Part shown: positions 11,311 to 19,934 of the stretch, piece by piece | Position numbering within the stretch: position 1 is the stretch's first letter | Layout: the number at the start of each line of letters is the position of its first letter | Assembly: GCA_947627045.1 (NCBI GenBank) | Contig: CANQUM010000003.1 | Coordinates: 50,337-114,336 of the forward strand | Length of the DNA: 64,000 nucleotides | Reading direction: 5' to 3' | Origin: an uncultured Clostridia bacterium | GTDB taxonomy: Bacteria > Bacillota > Clostridia > Oscillospirales > Ruminococcaceae | Position numbers and translations under genes: made by a program | The notes under the pieces: model-generated | The model's input: the letters and a program-made list of their open reading frames with translations, nothing else | What the model was told of the DNA's origin: nothing | Databases searched by the model: none

Positions 11311-11439
11311 TTTTTTACCTCCATTTCTACTGATAACAGAAGCCGGCTGATATTTCCCTGCCGGCTTCCTGCTCTCCTTGTTGAATAGTGCAGTGAACAT
11401 CACATTTACAAAACAGAAAAATATTTCATTTCCATTGCA

Positions 11440-12420
11440 CTATTTCTTTTCCGGACAGAAAGACCTGCATCTTCCCGTTTCAATATCTGCAATACATTTC
11501 AGTACCGGATAGGCCTGCTGCGGCACCACCGCATTGCCAAGCGAAAACATGCGGCTGCCCCAAAGTGGGTTCGCTTCCGTAATCCGGCTTACCCCCTCCG
11601 GCTCCTGTTCCCACAGCCTGTGTCCGTCCATCCAATGGGGAAGCCCATCAGCCATTCCACCCAGTCCGGGTTGATTTTGTGCCGTTTCATGGAAATCTCC
11701 ACAACCTCCGTAAAGAGCTCTTTCTGCTCCTCCGTCTCCGGTTCGTGAAACTCCGTCCCCGTCTGCTCCATTACCTCCGGGGTGCAGAACACCCGCATCT
11801 GCAGGTTGGGCTGCCAGAGCGTCCCCGTCGAGTTGAGTTTCTTTAATGTCCCCGTTTTCTTCATCCTGCCAATGAGGGCAGTGGAAACATCCATCTTCCC
11901 AATGGAAGCCACCGGCGTCGGATAAGTGTCCGGCAATGAATACCCGTTTCCTCTCATGCCACGCACCGACGGCGAGAGCAGGTAGTACGAAGGCCCGGAC
12001 TTCATAGCCTGCTCCTTCCAGATCAGATACCGTCTTTTCGAGCCCCATGTTGAGGAATCCAGCAACATTTTCTCCAAGCACCCAAGCGGGGGAGAACTCT
12101 CTGATGACTCTAAGCATTTCCGGCCAGAGGTAACGGTCATCTTCAAAGCCCCTGCGCTTCCCGGCAAAGGAAAACGGCTGGCAGGGGAATCCCCCTGAGA
12201 TGAGTGTGACATTTTGTTGTTTTGTTCTCGCATAAAACTCCTCCTTGTTCAAATCCCTGATGTCCTTAAATCTGGGCACATCCTTCCAGTGTTTCTGTAA
12301 CACCTCATTCTGAAAATCAGCCCATTCGCACTGTGCAACGGTGGTAAACCCCGCCGCCTCCGCCGCAAGGTCAAGCCCGCCAATGCCGCTAAACAGGCTG
12401 ATGTGTGTTAAATCCTGCAT
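11440..12420 (-). CDS. dcm: C5-cytosine DNA methyltransferase
   Basis: The 326 residues carry the ordered motifs of C5 methyltransferases: motif [15 protein letters not shown] at the N-terminus, catalytic [16 protein letters not shown] (Cys-nucleophile PCQ), motif VI GENVAGF, motif [13 protein letters not shown], and C-terminal motif [12 protein letters not shown]. The target-recognition region between VIII and X is short, Gly/Asp-rich and atypical, and coincides with an overlapping out-of-frame ORF. The start is ATG at 12420 behind GGAGG; a TTG four codons upstream lies inside the ribosome-binding site. It sits between prgI and virB4, inside the transfer operon. Methylation may protect the element from host restriction (inference). 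No partner restriction enzyme is adjacent. Confidence 0.93.
   Translation of the reverse strand: MQDLTHISLFSGIGGLDLAAEAAGFTTVAQCEWADFQNEVLQKHWKDVPRFKDIRDLNKEEFYARTKQQNVTLISGGFPCQPFSFAGKRRGFEDDRYLWPEMLRVIREFSPAWVLGENVAGFLNMGLEKTVSDLEGAGYEVRAFVLPALAVGAWHERKRVFIAGHLSDAGGFHWEDGCFHCPHWQDEENGDIKETQLDGDALAAQPADAGVLHPGGNGADGDGVSRTGDGGAERALYGGCGDFHETAQNQPGLGGMADGLPHWMDGHRLWEQEPEGVSRITEANPLWGSRMFSLGNAVVPQQAYPVLKCIADIETGRCRSFCPEKK
11589..12233 (-). CDS. Overlapping out-of-frame protein within dcm (phage-type dcm partner family)
   Basis: This 214-residue ORF lies entirely inside dcm in a different frame on the same strand. Its ATG follows AAGGAGGAG (12238-12246) at ideal spacing. The protein contains segments I recognise from stand-alone phage and ICE proteins found next to dcm: [44 protein letters not shown] and the closing [17 protein letters not shown]. 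The same DNA is read as [12 protein letters not shown] and [12 protein letters not shown] in the dcm frame. This suggests a genuine dual-coding segment. No catalytic motif is visible and function is unknown. It could still be an unexpressed shadow whose resemblance comes from dcm-derived relatives. Confidence 0.5.
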   Translation of the reverse strand: MREQNNKMSHSSQGDSPASRFPLPGSAGALKMTVTSGRKCLESSESSPPLGCLEKMLLDSSTWGSKRRYLIWKEQAMKSGPSYYLLSPSVRGMRGNGYSLPDTYPTPVASIGKMDVSTALIGRMKKTGTLKKLNSTGTLWQPNLQMRVFCTPEVMEQTGTEFHEPETEEQKELFTEVVEISMKRHKINPDWVEWLMGFPIGWTDTGCGNRSRRG

Positions 12421-12496
12421 ATTAGCCTCCAAACTAAATTAAAAAAAGGCATCCTCCCCATACAGCGGAAAATGCCCTGATTACTGCCTGTTCTTT

Positions 12497-12994
12497 TTAC
12501 TGTCTGTACTTATACCAGACCGCAAAACCCATAAAAACAATCAAAAACAAAACGGTTAAGATAAGCATGTGGATCATCTTTTTTCGGACTGCTGCAAAAT
12601 CTCCCCTGCCATTGTCCCCTTTCTTTCCCGTACTGCTTTTCTTTCCTGCCTTATTTTTTGTTTCTTCCTCCTGGCGCAGCCTCTGTACTGCCTGCTCCCC
12701 TTCCGTAGACATATAAGTGTAGGTGCGGTTTGCAAAGGCAAAATACAGCTTTAATTTCATCATCTCAATGAATGTCATGCCATGATAGGAATAAAACCCC
12801 GTCATGGCAATGGGTGCAATCACCGGGACTGCAATATAAGTGCTGACTGTCAGCCCCATATGCCGGTATAAAAGCAGCACAATTCCGCCTCCTACCACCA
12901 CAGATAAAGCAGAATACACAAGCTGCCTTGCCGTCAGTCCCAACACCACGGACTCCTTGTAATTGTCAATATTCTTGTTGATTTCTATTACCAT
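12497..12994 (-). CDS. PrgI-family conjugation membrane protein
   Basis: The 165 residues have the PrgI/TcpE layout: an N-terminal IEINKNIDNYKESVVLGLTA, two close hydrophobic helices (about 27-45 and 51-70), a conserved amphipathic Y-HGMTFIEMMKLK segment, a Lys/Gly-rich linker and a C-terminal transmembrane helix (about 143-160). PrgI proteins are small membrane components of Gram-positive type IV secretion systems, usually encoded next to the VirB4 ATPase. Here dcm is inserted between the two. The ATG at 12994 has a weak, distant ribosome-binding site. Confidence 0.88.
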   Translation of the reverse strand: MVIEINKNIDNYKESVVLGLTARQLVYSALSVVVGGGIVLLLYRHMGLTVSTYIAVPVIAPIAMTGFYSYHGMTFIEMMKLKLYFAFANRTYTYMSTEGEQAVQRLRQEEETKNKAGKKSSTGKKGDNGRGDFAAVRKKMIHMLILTVLFLIVFMGFAVWYKYRQ

Positions 12995-13061
12995 TTTTAA
13001 TCACCATTCCTTTCCCCATACTTCCAGCCACGCCGCTTTGCGGCACAAATCCACAGAAAGC

Positions 13062-13088
13062 AGAAGAACGCTGCTTTTGCGTTCTTCT
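13062..13088 (-). promoter_or_regulatory. Perfect 10-bp hairpin upstream of prgI
   Basis: AGAAGAACGC at 13062-13071 and GCGTTCTTCT at 13079-13088 form a perfect stem with a 7-nt loop, in the 150-nt gap between the upstream gene and prgI. No T-tract follows on the minus strand, so an mRNA processing or stability element is more likely than a terminator. A related but shorter stem (ACGCTG/CAGCGT) occurs at 8580-8595. Confidence 0.45.
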
Positions 13089-13144
13089 AAGATGAAACGG
13101 TAGAATTTCTTTGCTGATGTCTTTTATCAGCTTAGAAATTCTTT

Positions 13145-13741
13145 TCATCTTGACATGCCCGGTTCCTGACGTTCTGTTTCCTGTTCCATTTCCGTATCCA
13201 CAAACTCCTGTCCGTCCACGGATGTGATATTGACATACTCCCCAATGATACAGAGCGCCTCATTATAACTGCCGGAAGAACAGACGCGCTCTTTCAATTC
13301 CTCCGCCTGCTCTTTCAGCCCATGCTCCCTCAGCGTCCGTGCGGCAACCCCCGCAAGGTTAAAGATGTTGCCGTCCTCCCCGATCAGGGCACAGTCCGGC
13401 TTTTCTGCCTGTCTGTCCGTAAAACCGCCCAGACGGTTCGGCACATAATCAGACAGCCATGTGCCTCCAAAATCTTCATGTGTCTGCAACCGCCACACGG
13501 CGAGTTTCCCCATAGCCAGCTTCACATCCCCGAAAGGATATAAAATACAGGTCAGCCCGTCATGCTCAAACACGGACACTTCCCGGAACTCTGTCCCCTC
13601 CAGTAAAATCCCTTCCTCCGTAAGCATCTGGTTGATTCCGTCCACCCACTCCTCCGGCTTCCCACCGCAGCCCTGCAGGATAAGCCCCTCTTTCCCCTCC
13701 ATGCGGCGCAAATCTTCCGTTGATATTTTTTTAATATTCAA
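13145..13741 (-). CDS. Conserved ICE protein, function unknown
   Basis: This 198-residue soluble acidic protein begins MNIKKISTEDLRRMEGKEGL. It has two apparent parts: residues 1-115 end in a FGGTWLSDYVPNRLGG segment, and 116-180 (PDCALIGEDGNIFNLAGVA, then a helix with EQAEELKERV and SYNEALCIIGEYVNI) read like a short module seen in other mobile-element proteins. I recognise it as recurrent in Clostridia ICE transfer regions but cannot give a function. There is no membrane segment. It lies in the operon between the 233-residue gene and prgI. Confidence 0.75.
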   Translation of the reverse strand: MNIKKISTEDLRRMEGKEGLILQGCGGKPEEWVDGINQMLTEEGILLEGTEFREVSVFEHDGLTCILYPFGDVKLAMGKLAVWRLQTHEDFGGTWLSDYVPNRLGGFTDRQAEKPDCALIGEDGNIFNLAGVAARTLREHGLKEQAEELKERVCSSGSYNEALCIIGEYVNITSVDGQEFVDTEMEQETERQEPGMSR

Positions 13742-13785
13742 AAATTAATCCCCCTTTCTTACCATTTATATCAGAATATTATTTT

Positions 13786-14487
13786 TTACCTTGCCCTCTC
13801 CGGCGTTCCTTTTTCCCTGCTTTTCTCCTGCACCGGCCCATAGGAATTTCCGTTCCGCTGCATTATTTCTGCAAATTCACAGATATGGTAGAGGCTGCTG
13901 CCAACCTCAGTATGGTATTCCTCCACAAACCGGCAGGTCCGTTCCCTCTGTTCCCCGCCCGGTTCCGTTATGACAATCTTCCCGCCGTCCGGAATACGGA
14001 ACAGCTCCTTATAATGCGGATTGACAAAACGGATGCCCTGCCGGGCATTTGCCATGTGCCTGTCCAGAAATTCCGAAACATAGCAGTAACAGTAAAAGTT
14101 ATAATCCCCCTGCACCGGGTTACAGCGTATCAGGAAGGCATGTTCCTCCGTGTCCACACGGAAGCCGGAAACCGCCGCACCGCTGTCTGCCCCAAAGAGG
14201 CTGTCCGGGTGCTCACGCACATATTCCCTCATGGCGGTGCGGTCCCGCAGCAGCCCGTACTCCCCTGAACGCAGGGCATTTACCACCTCATCCAGTTTCT
14301 CCTTGAACACGTCCGTTTTGTATCTCTCCCACCGGTCCGTCCATGTGGTAAAAAACTCCTTCCCGGCACTGCCAAAATCCCCCCGCAGATAACCGATGTT
14401 CCCCGTCTGCCCGTCAAGCTGCATACTCTGTGCATAGGTGTATTTCCTTTCTTCCTCCGTAAGCGGCCTTATTTTTAACTCTCTCAT
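13786..14487 (-). CDS. Conserved ICE/phage-type hypothetical protein
   Basis: The 233-residue soluble protein begins MRELKIRPLTEEERKYTYAQ. It has a central segment (FRVDTEEHAFLIRCNPVQGD, then YNFYCYCYVSEFLDRHM) resembling small accessory proteins of Firmicutes phages and ICEs. The first half is helical and charged, and the C-terminus is Lys/Arg/Glu-rich. Its start overlaps the end of the DUF4313 gene by 4 nt (ATGA), which indicates translational coupling. No enzymatic motif is visible and function is unknown. Confidence 0.7.
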   Translation of the reverse strand: MRELKIRPLTEEERKYTYAQSMQLDGQTGNIGYLRGDFGSAGKEFFTTWTDRWERYKTDVFKEKLDEVVNALRSGEYGLLRDRTAMREYVREHPDSLFGADSGAAVSGFRVDTEEHAFLIRCNPVQGDYNFYCYCYVSEFLDRHMANARQGIRFVNPHYKELFRIPDGGKIVITEPGGEQRERTCRFVEEYHTEVGSSLYHICEFAEIMQRNGNSYGPVQEKSREKGTPERAR

Positions 14488-14891
14488 CGTTTCCCCCTCT
14501 CTTCCTTCTCCCGGTCCGGTGTCCTCCCCATAACTGTCCTTTCAAAAAGCTCCATATCCTCCGGCGCCGCCTCACGCAGCTTTTCCGGGTTGAACAGATA
14601 CAACGGGTAAGAACAGAAACCGCTGCTGCCCATCAGTCCCGTAAACTCCCCAAGCCCATGCTTCTCAATAAACCCCTCCAGCTCCGGGCAGTTGTTGGTA
14701 TCCACATACCCACAGTAATCCGGGCATGGCGCACTGATATTGACCGTCAAATCCGCAAAATGCCCCTGATATTCCCCGCCTGCCTCCACCAGGCCGATAT
14801 ACATCCTGCCGTTATCCATATAGGAACTGATTTCCAGTTCCAGCTTTACCTTCCCCGAAAACCGGCTCTCCATCTCCAACTGTTTGTTCAC
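14484..14891 (-). CDS. DUF4313 family protein
   Basis: The 135 residues begin with a GTG behind TAAGGAGGG. The pattern KLELEISSYMDNGRMYIGLV, then an FADLTVNI segment, then YVDTNNCPELEGFIEKHGLG matches DUF4313, a small family found on conjugative elements. It is soluble, with no signal peptide. It is 11 nt downstream of the VirB6-like gene and overlaps the next gene by 4 nt. Function unknown. Confidence 0.72.
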   Translation of the reverse strand: MNKQLEMESRFSGKVKLELEISSYMDNGRMYIGLVEAGGEYQGHFADLTVNISAPCPDYCGYVDTNNCPELEGFIEKHGLGEFTGLMGSSGFCSYPLYLFNPEKLREAAPEDMELFERTVMGRTPDREKEERGKR

Positions 14892-14902
14892 CGAATCCCT
14901 CC

Positions 14903-15745
14903 TTAAAGCCCCAATGCCTTACTGGTAAGGCTCTGGGCTCCTTTTACACTGCCCACCGTCAGCGCAATCGTAAATGTCATCTCACACAGATAAATCAGTG
15001 TTTTTGCCCAATCCGAGTAATCGCCTGTAAAAGACGGAAGCCCCGCATTGATAAAGGCGTTGCAGACGATAATCGCCAGCGCCATCGTAACCGCCTCAAA
15101 CGCCACCGACAGGAAATACTTGCTGTAAGTGACCGCTGTGTGTGCCACCATCCGGTTTCCGCTCATGGTGGAGTAGGCAATCGAGCCAATCGGCACAATA
15201 ACCAACAGTTTCAGAAAACGGAAATATACCGTGTAAAGCAGGAAAAATCCGCAGATTAACACAATCAGCGACAGAAGCGCCGCCAGTATCAGCATAATCA
15301 GGCTCTCCCCAAACCCTAAATTTTTGATAACCTCCGCCTGCTCCTCTGCAATCTTTAACTCCGTGGTATTCCCGGCACTGAGCAGCCCTACCAGGCTGCC
15401 GATGGAAGTAAAAAAGGCTTTCATAATCGTTACATTATTTGCCACCATATACTCCGCCAGCCCAAGCCGGATCAGAATACGCAGGATTACCTCAAACCTC
15501 ATTTCCTCCCTGATATCAATGCTCTCCGAACAGAACCCGATCACAAAGAACAGCACCACAAGGGAGGAACCCACCGCTACAAAAATGGGCTCAATGCCAG
15601 CTATCACATTCCACGGCCCCCCTCCCTTAAACGAATCGGGGGACTGACCCAAAAGGTCAAAGATAAGGGAAATCTGGTTGTTCCAGAACCCAAACACCGC
15701 CTCCAGAAGTGCAAGTATCTTGTCCCCCAGCTTAAAAATGTCCAT
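14903..15745 (-). CDS. VirB6/TrbL-like polytopic conjugation channel protein
   Basis: This 280-residue membrane protein has about six hydrophobic helices, among them around residues 50-70, 155-175, 180-200, 210-235 and 245-270. It matches the CD0411/TrbL-type VirB6-like proteins of Firmicutes ICEs, which form the inner-membrane pore of the secretion channel. The start ATG follows AAGGAGGA. It directly follows the maff2 gene, mirroring the VirB2-VirB6 proximity of other type IV systems. Confidence 0.88.
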   Translation of the reverse strand: MDIFKLGDKILALLEAVFGFWNNQISLIFDLLGQSPDSFKGGGPWNVIAGIEPIFVAVGSSLVVLFFVIGFCSESIDIREEMRFEVILRILIRLGLAEYMVANNVTIMKAFFTSIGSLVGLLSAGNTTELKIAEEQAEVIKNLGFGESLIMLILAALLSLIVLICGFFLLYTVYFRFLKLLVIVPIGSIAYSTMSGNRMVAHTAVTYSKYFLSVAFEAVTMALAIIVCNAFINAGLPSFTGDYSDWAKTLIYLCEMTFTIALTVGSVKGAQSLTSKALGL

Positions 15746-15797
15746 TATTTCATTCCTCCTTCTGCAAAGCCGGTTATCCTGGCTTTTGCGTTATTTT

Positions 15798-16148
15798 CTA
15801 AAATCCTAAGAATGTCAGCACGGAGGAAATCCCCGCCATAATCACACCTGCCACAATCCCCTTCAGTGCGGAATTCATGGTGGAAGAATCCTGCTGCTGG
15901 TAGGCCTGTGCAAACTCCATCACATTCTTTGCAAGGATAATGACGCCCACCGCCCCAATCACTGCAATCACTAATGTCTTTAAGTTATCAAGCGGCTTTG
16001 TGACGGCACTGGTATCGCCCCCTGCCGCAAAGACCGTCACCGTCATCTGTGACATGGCATATACCGCCCCGGCAAAAGACGGAACCAGAACCCCTTTGCA
16101 GAAACCGGCAATGTTGTTTTGTTTTTTCTTGCTTGTGTTGTTTCTCAT
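15798..16148 (-). CDS. Maff2-family small membrane protein
   Basis: The 116-residue protein begins MRNNTSKKKQNNIAGFCKGVL behind AAGGAGA. It has a hydrophobic helix near 20-45, a second at about 62-85 (LKTLVIAVIGAVGVIILAKN), then an amphipathic helix with QAYQQQDSSTMNSALKG and a last hydrophobic helix. This matches the Maff2 mobile-element family. Its size, membrane topology and position just before the VirB6-like gene make a pilin-like (VirB2-type) role plausible, but that is inference. The open frame extends 20 codons further upstream without a ribosome-binding site. Confidence 0.85.
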   Translation of the reverse strand: MRNNTSKKKQNNIAGFCKGVLVPSFAGAVYAMSQMTVTVFAAGGDTSAVTKPLDNLKTLVIAVIGAVGVIILAKNVMEFAQAYQQQDSSTMNSALKGIVAGVIMAGISSVLTFLGF

Positions 16149-16261
16149 TTTCACTGTCTCCTTTTCATAAAAATATGGAGATAAAAAATGTGGACAGACT
16201 TCTTCCATCCACGGCTTTTATCTCCGTTCTGATGAAACAAGTCCATCCACATCTGCTCTTT

Positions 16262-16321
16262 CTATTCCACCGGGAATAATCCCGTTATTACAGGAAACCG
16301 GGCTTTCCCCGGTGCGTCCAT
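16262..16321 (-). CDS. Possible 19-residue leader peptide upstream of maff2
   Basis: In the 236-nt gap between the zinc-ribbon gene and maff2, an AAAGGAGGTGG ribosome-binding site (about 16331-16341) precedes an ATG at 16321. The 19-codon frame MDAPGKARFPVITGLFPVE ends in TAG. The frame covers a GC-rich hairpin (ACCGGG/CCCGGT, about 16296-16312) and a related CCGGGA/TCCCG inversion. The strength of the ribosome-binding site and the overlapping hairpins suggest a translated leader or attenuator; the peptide sequence itself is not known to me. Confidence 0.45.
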   Translation of the reverse strand: MDAPGKARFPVITGLFPVE

Positions 16322-16384
16322 GCGGTAACCACCTCCTTTCCGGTTCCATAAAAAAGACACCAGCCTGAATAGCTGATGCCATAT

Positions 16385-16591
16385 TTACCGTCCATCATTT
16401 TGTCTGTGCCGGATCACCGGTATCTGTTTCCCTTTTGCATTTTTCTCCAAGGCAAAGACCATATCAGAATCCCTTTCAAAAAAACCGGAACCCTTTTTCC
16501 AACTCATTCCACATTTACAGTGCTGTAAGCCGATGAATTGCTGTTTCATTTTTCTTCCGCAATTTGGACACACCTTATTGCTTTTTCCCAT
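16385..16591 (-). CDS. Small zinc-ribbon protein
   Basis: The 68-residue protein begins MGKSNKVCPNCGRKMKQQF and carries CPNC at 8-11 and a CKC pair near 27-29, a four-cysteine zinc-ribbon pattern. The C-terminal half is basic. An AGAGG-type ribosome-binding site lies about 10 nt upstream. Such ribbons are common in ICE accessory genes and may bind DNA or RNA; function is not known. Confidence 0.6.
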   Translation of the reverse strand: MGKSNKVCPNCGRKMKQQFIGLQHCKCGMSWKKGSGFFERDSDMVFALEKNAKGKQIPVIRHRQNDGR

Positions 16592-16620
16592 AGCATTACA
16601 TCCTCTCTGCAGGGTATGAT

Positions 16621-16836
16621 TTACAGAATACCATATTTACGAAAAATACAGTCCAAATCCTCCCTGCTGATTTTGCCTGCCAGATAATATCCCTTAACCG
16701 TTGCCTCAACTCCTTCAAAAAAAATATCAAAGTTGAACCAGTCTCCCGCATCGTAATATTTCCGCAGTTCCGCAAAATCACGCTGCAATCTGTCCGGCAA
16801 ATCTTTTCGTAGCTCTATGGCTTCATCAATAAACAT
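16621..16836 (-). CDS. Short conserved ICE hypothetical protein (71 residues)
   Basis: The ATG at 16836 gives MFIDEAIELRKDLPDRL and a 71-residue helical, acidic protein with WFNFDIFFEGVEATVKGYYL and a final REDLDCIFRKYGIL. I recognise this type as recurring in Clostridia ICEs near virD4; function is unknown. The open frame extends 42 codons further upstream, but that part is basic and unlike the family, and the internal ATG has an AGAGG-like site. Confidence 0.6.
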   Translation of the reverse strand: MFIDEAIELRKDLPDRLQRDFAELRKYYDAGDWFNFDIFFEGVEATVKGYYLAGKISREDLDCIFRKYGIL

Positions 16837-16966
16837 CTGCCTGCACCCTCTTTCATCCCTGCCATTGCCCCATATTTTTCCTCTCCACAAACTGTAAAAA
16901 AGATTGACATTTCCCCTGCCCGGTGGTATCCTTTTAACTAAAGAGAAGCGGTTTTGTACCACTTGA

Positions 16967-17494
16967 CTATCCGTTAGTCCTGAGTGGGTTACTCGCTTCT
17001 TTTTTTATATCCGCCAGATCATACAGGTACATCTTCCCTTTTCCCGTACAGTTTACCACCAGACAGCCGGAATAAATATTATAATTTTCCGTTTTCACAT
17101 CGTTGTCATATACCGGCATTGCAAACCTGGTCGTATAATAATACCAGCCGTTTGCGGCATCACCGGAATGTTTCTCCTTCCGGTTTTCCCGGAATCTTTT
17201 TTCAGAGGCAATCCCCACCATCTCACGGATACCCTGTGCTGCGTTGGCTTTCGCCTTTGCCCTTGCGCCTTTTGTTTTCCTCGTATATTTTGAACCCGCG
17301 TATTCATCCGGAAAGTCTTTCCCCAGATACACAATATCGCCTGTCTCCGCTATCTCCACCAGTTCCCCGACAAAGCGTTCCAGATATTTCTCCACTTCAT
17401 CCCAGTCAATATTCTGTTTACCCACAAAGATAATATCAGGCAGGACAACAACTTTGCTGCCGTTTTCATCCAGTGCGATTTCCAGTGTTTCCAT
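16967..17494 (-). CDS. Conserved mobile-element protein of unknown function
   Basis: The 175-residue protein begins METLEIALDENGSKVVVLPD; its ATG is preceded by GGAGG with good spacing. The pattern WDEVEKYLERFVGE, FPDEYAGSKYTRKTKGA, AAQGIREMV, a basic stretch, NGWYYYTTRFAMPVY and KMYLYDLADIKKEASNPL recurs in many Firmicutes mobile elements. No catalytic motif is visible. It directly follows virD4. A weak GAAGCG/CGCTTC inversion (about 16943-17001) spans its 3' end and could reduce read-through. Confidence 0.7.
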   Translation of the reverse strand: METLEIALDENGSKVVVLPDIIFVGKQNIDWDEVEKYLERFVGELVEIAETGDIVYLGKDFPDEYAGSKYTRKTKGARAKAKANAAQGIREMVGIASEKRFRENRKEKHSGDAANGWYYYTTRFAMPVYDNDVKTENYNIYSGCLVVNCTGKGKMYLYDLADIKKEASNPLRTNG

Positions 17495-17565
17495 AACATT
17501 TCCTCCCGCTAGTATTGAATATATTGTAACACGCACATATGCCAATACACAACTGCAAATTACCC

Positions 17566-19932
17566 TTATTCATACCTCCGGCGTATCTCCATCATCCTTG
17601 CTACCGGAGTTTCCGGGTAGAAATAGGACAGTATCACTTCCTTTGGCACACGGACAGCCATTGCCCGCCTTACTTCCTCTTTCTGCTCCACGCTGAATTT
17701 CCAGTGGAACATACGGTAAGAAATGGAATCTGCTGCTTTATCCTCCCTGCCAGCAGGTGGCTTTTTCTCCATGTTTTTCGGTACTGTCCCAGGTTTTCTT
17801 CCCGTCCCTGCCACAGAAGCCCCTGCCTTTCCGCCATTTCCTGCCGCAGAGGTTCCGGCGGTTCCCGGCTCTCCTATTATAAAGGATTCCGGCACTCCCA
17901 TATCTGCCGCTGACGGAATACCCGTCACGCCTTTGTTTCCAAGTGCCATAGGTTTCTGCACTCCCGTTGCCCATGCACTGCCTTCCAATGCCTGCATATC
18001 TTCTTCCATATCAAAAGCATATTCCAGTTCCATATCCTCATCCAGCGTGTCCCGCTGCTCCTGCCCGTCCAAATCCATAAACTGTTTTTCCATTTCTACC
18101 TGCCCAAGCAGTGCAAAATCCTCATATGGTACCGTGTCAATATAGACCGGTTCGCCCTTTTCTTTCAGGCCCTCATAATAGGCAAGGGACTTCTCATTCA
18201 GGATGGTAAATCCCGGCCCCGCACTCTCTCCCTCTGTTGCCGGTTTATGCTCATAAGGTGCTCCCTCCCCGTCAGCGGTCTGGGAAAATGCCGGGTGTTT
18301 GAATGGATTATATTTATTGTCCAGTACCGGGTCAAACCCACGGATAAAGATAAGGCATTTCTTGTTGTCCATCTTCCTGACTTCATCAGGCATCATAATC
18401 TCCCTGCCGAGGACATCATAATTCCTTGAGGAGCTCCCCTGCCGTCCCCTTGTTTCCCCGGTGGAACGCTTGTCAATGGTCGCCTTGCCAAGCAGTTTCG
18501 AGATATATTCGTGCGTTGAAGCTTCGTTGCCGCCAAGGTAAACCAAACTGTCGCAATTCCCCGGTATTGTTTCCCATGTGTCCTTAAACAGCGCCTTGAT
18601 CTGTGCAAGGTTCTGGATGATAATCACACTGGAAATCTCCCGGCTGCGCATGGTGGATAACAGCGAGCAGTAATCATCCGGCAGGGCGACATTCGCAAAT
18701 TCGTCTAACATAAAGGTAACGTGGATTGGCAGCCTGCCCCCGCAGTTAAAATCCGCCTGATAATATAACTCCTGAAATATCTGCGTATAGAGCATCCCAA
18801 TGATATAGTTGTAAGATTTATCCGAATCCGGTATCACACAGAACAGCGCCGTTTTCGTCTTTCCGTCCCCGTTGACGCCAATCCCAAGCTCCGCAAGGTT
18901 CAGCTCATCCCTTGAAAGCATGCGGAGAACCTGCTTATTCTCCAGAGTTGCCAGACGGGAGTTGGCGCTGATAATAATGGAACGGACGGTATCGCCGGCT
19001 CCCCTCATGCACTTGTTGTACTGTTTGACCGCCGGGTGGTTTTCTTTCAGGGGGCTTGTCGCCTCCAGAAACTTCATTCTGGTATCCAGCATGGAGGGCT
19101 TCCCCTTTTCCGTCACTTCCGCCTCCCCCATCAGTTTCAGCACGGAAGAGAAGTTCCTTTTTGACGGCTTTTCCTCCAGCCACACATAATAGAAAAGAGC
19201 CTGCAAAAACAAGCTCTCTGCGTGTTCCCAGAACGGATCGGAGGGGTTCGAGCCTTTCGGGGTGGTGTTGCTCATAATATTCGTTATCAGTTTTACCACA
19301 TCCGTTTCCTCGCGGATATAGGCAAAGGGATTATAACAGTCCGATTTTGCCATTTCTAAAAGGTTGATGACTTTTACATTATAACCGTTATTTTTTAACA
19401 TCTCGCCCTCGCTGCGGAGAAGCTCCCCTTTCGGATCGGTTGCGATAAAAGAGGTGTTCAGCTGCATCAGGTTTGGCTTTACTTCATAGAACGTCTTTCC
19501 TGCCCCGGAACCGCCGATAATAAGGACATTGTTATTGAGCCTTGTATGCCTTGTATCAAGGCTCATGCGGACATTCTGGCTGAGTATCCGGTTCCTGCCC
19601 TCATCCCTGTCCGCCAGAACCCGGTTGACCTGTTTTATATCCGCCAGCTTGGAAGTGCCGTATTCCTTCCCCGGCATGAGGTTCCTCCGGCTTGTATAAT
19701 ACATTACCATCACAACTGCATACACCAGCAGCGCATAGCCGATCATGCGGAAGGTAAATTCATTGTAATAATCATGCAGTGGATAAGAGCATACAATGGA
19801 AAACCGTTCCAGAAACTCATTAAACTCTATCCCCTCCCTCCATGCGCCCGCCACCAGATACCCAAGAAAGGCAGAGGCAAGGGCGCCAAGCACAATCATA
19901 ATAATATTTGGTTTCTTTTTTGTTGTCTGCAT
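17566..19932 (-). CDS. VirD4-like type IV coupling protein (CD1115 family)
   Basis: The 788-residue protein couples the relaxosome to the secretion channel. Two N-terminal transmembrane helices (about 10-28 and 58-80) precede a TraG/VirD4 ATPase domain with Walker A IIGGSGAGKTF near 140, the conserved FIATDPKGELL shortly after, and Walker B MLDEFANVALPDD near 411 followed by a STMRSREISSVIIIQ segment. The C-terminal 200 residues are acidic then Gly/Ala/Pro-rich, ending in a basic WKFSVEQKEEVRRAM helix. The start ATG follows a GGAGGAGAT site, 2 nt after the stop of pcfB. Confidence 0.95.
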   Translation of the reverse strand: MQTTKKKPNIIMIVLGALASAFLGYLVAGAWREGIEFNEFLERFSIVCSYPLHDYYNEFTFRMIGYALLVYAVVMVMYYTSRRNLMPGKEYGTSKLADIKQVNRVLADRDEGRNRILSQNVRMSLDTRHTRLNNNVLIIGGSGAGKTFYEVKPNLMQLNTSFIATDPKGELLRSEGEMLKNNGYNVKVINLLEMAKSDCYNPFAYIREETDVVKLITNIMSNTTPKGSNPSDPFWEHAESLFLQALFYYVWLEEKPSKRNFSSVLKLMGEAEVTEKGKPSMLDTRMKFLEATSPLKENHPAVKQYNKCMRGAGDTVRSIIISANSRLATLENKQVLRMLSRDELNLAELGIGVNGDGKTKTALFCVIPDSDKSYNYIIGMLYTQIFQELYYQADFNCGGRLPIHVTFMLDEFANVALPDDYCSLLSTMRSREISSVIIIQNLAQIKALFKDTWETIPGNCDSLVYLGGNEASTHEYISKLLGKATIDKRSTGETRGRQGSSSRNYDVLGREIMMPDEVRKMDNKKCLIFIRGFDPVLDNKYNPFKHPAFSQTADGEGAPYEHKPATEGESAGPGFTILNEKSLAYYEGLKEKGEPVYIDTVPYEDFALLGQVEMEKQFMDLDGQEQRDTLDEDMELEYAFDMEEDMQALEGSAWATGVQKPMALGNKGVTGIPSAADMGVPESFIIGEPGTAGTSAAGNGGKAGASVAGTGRKPGTVPKNMEKKPPAGREDKAADSISYRMFHWKFSVEQKEEVRRAMAVRVPKEVILSYFYPETPVARMMEIRRRYE

Positions 19933-19934
19933 GG

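Noticed and set aside
12966..13148. 60-codon minus-strand frame whose ATG overlaps the upstream stop
   Set aside because: The overlap looks like coupling, but there is no ribosome-binding site, the frame runs through a perfect hairpin and into prgI, and the protein has no recognisable pattern.
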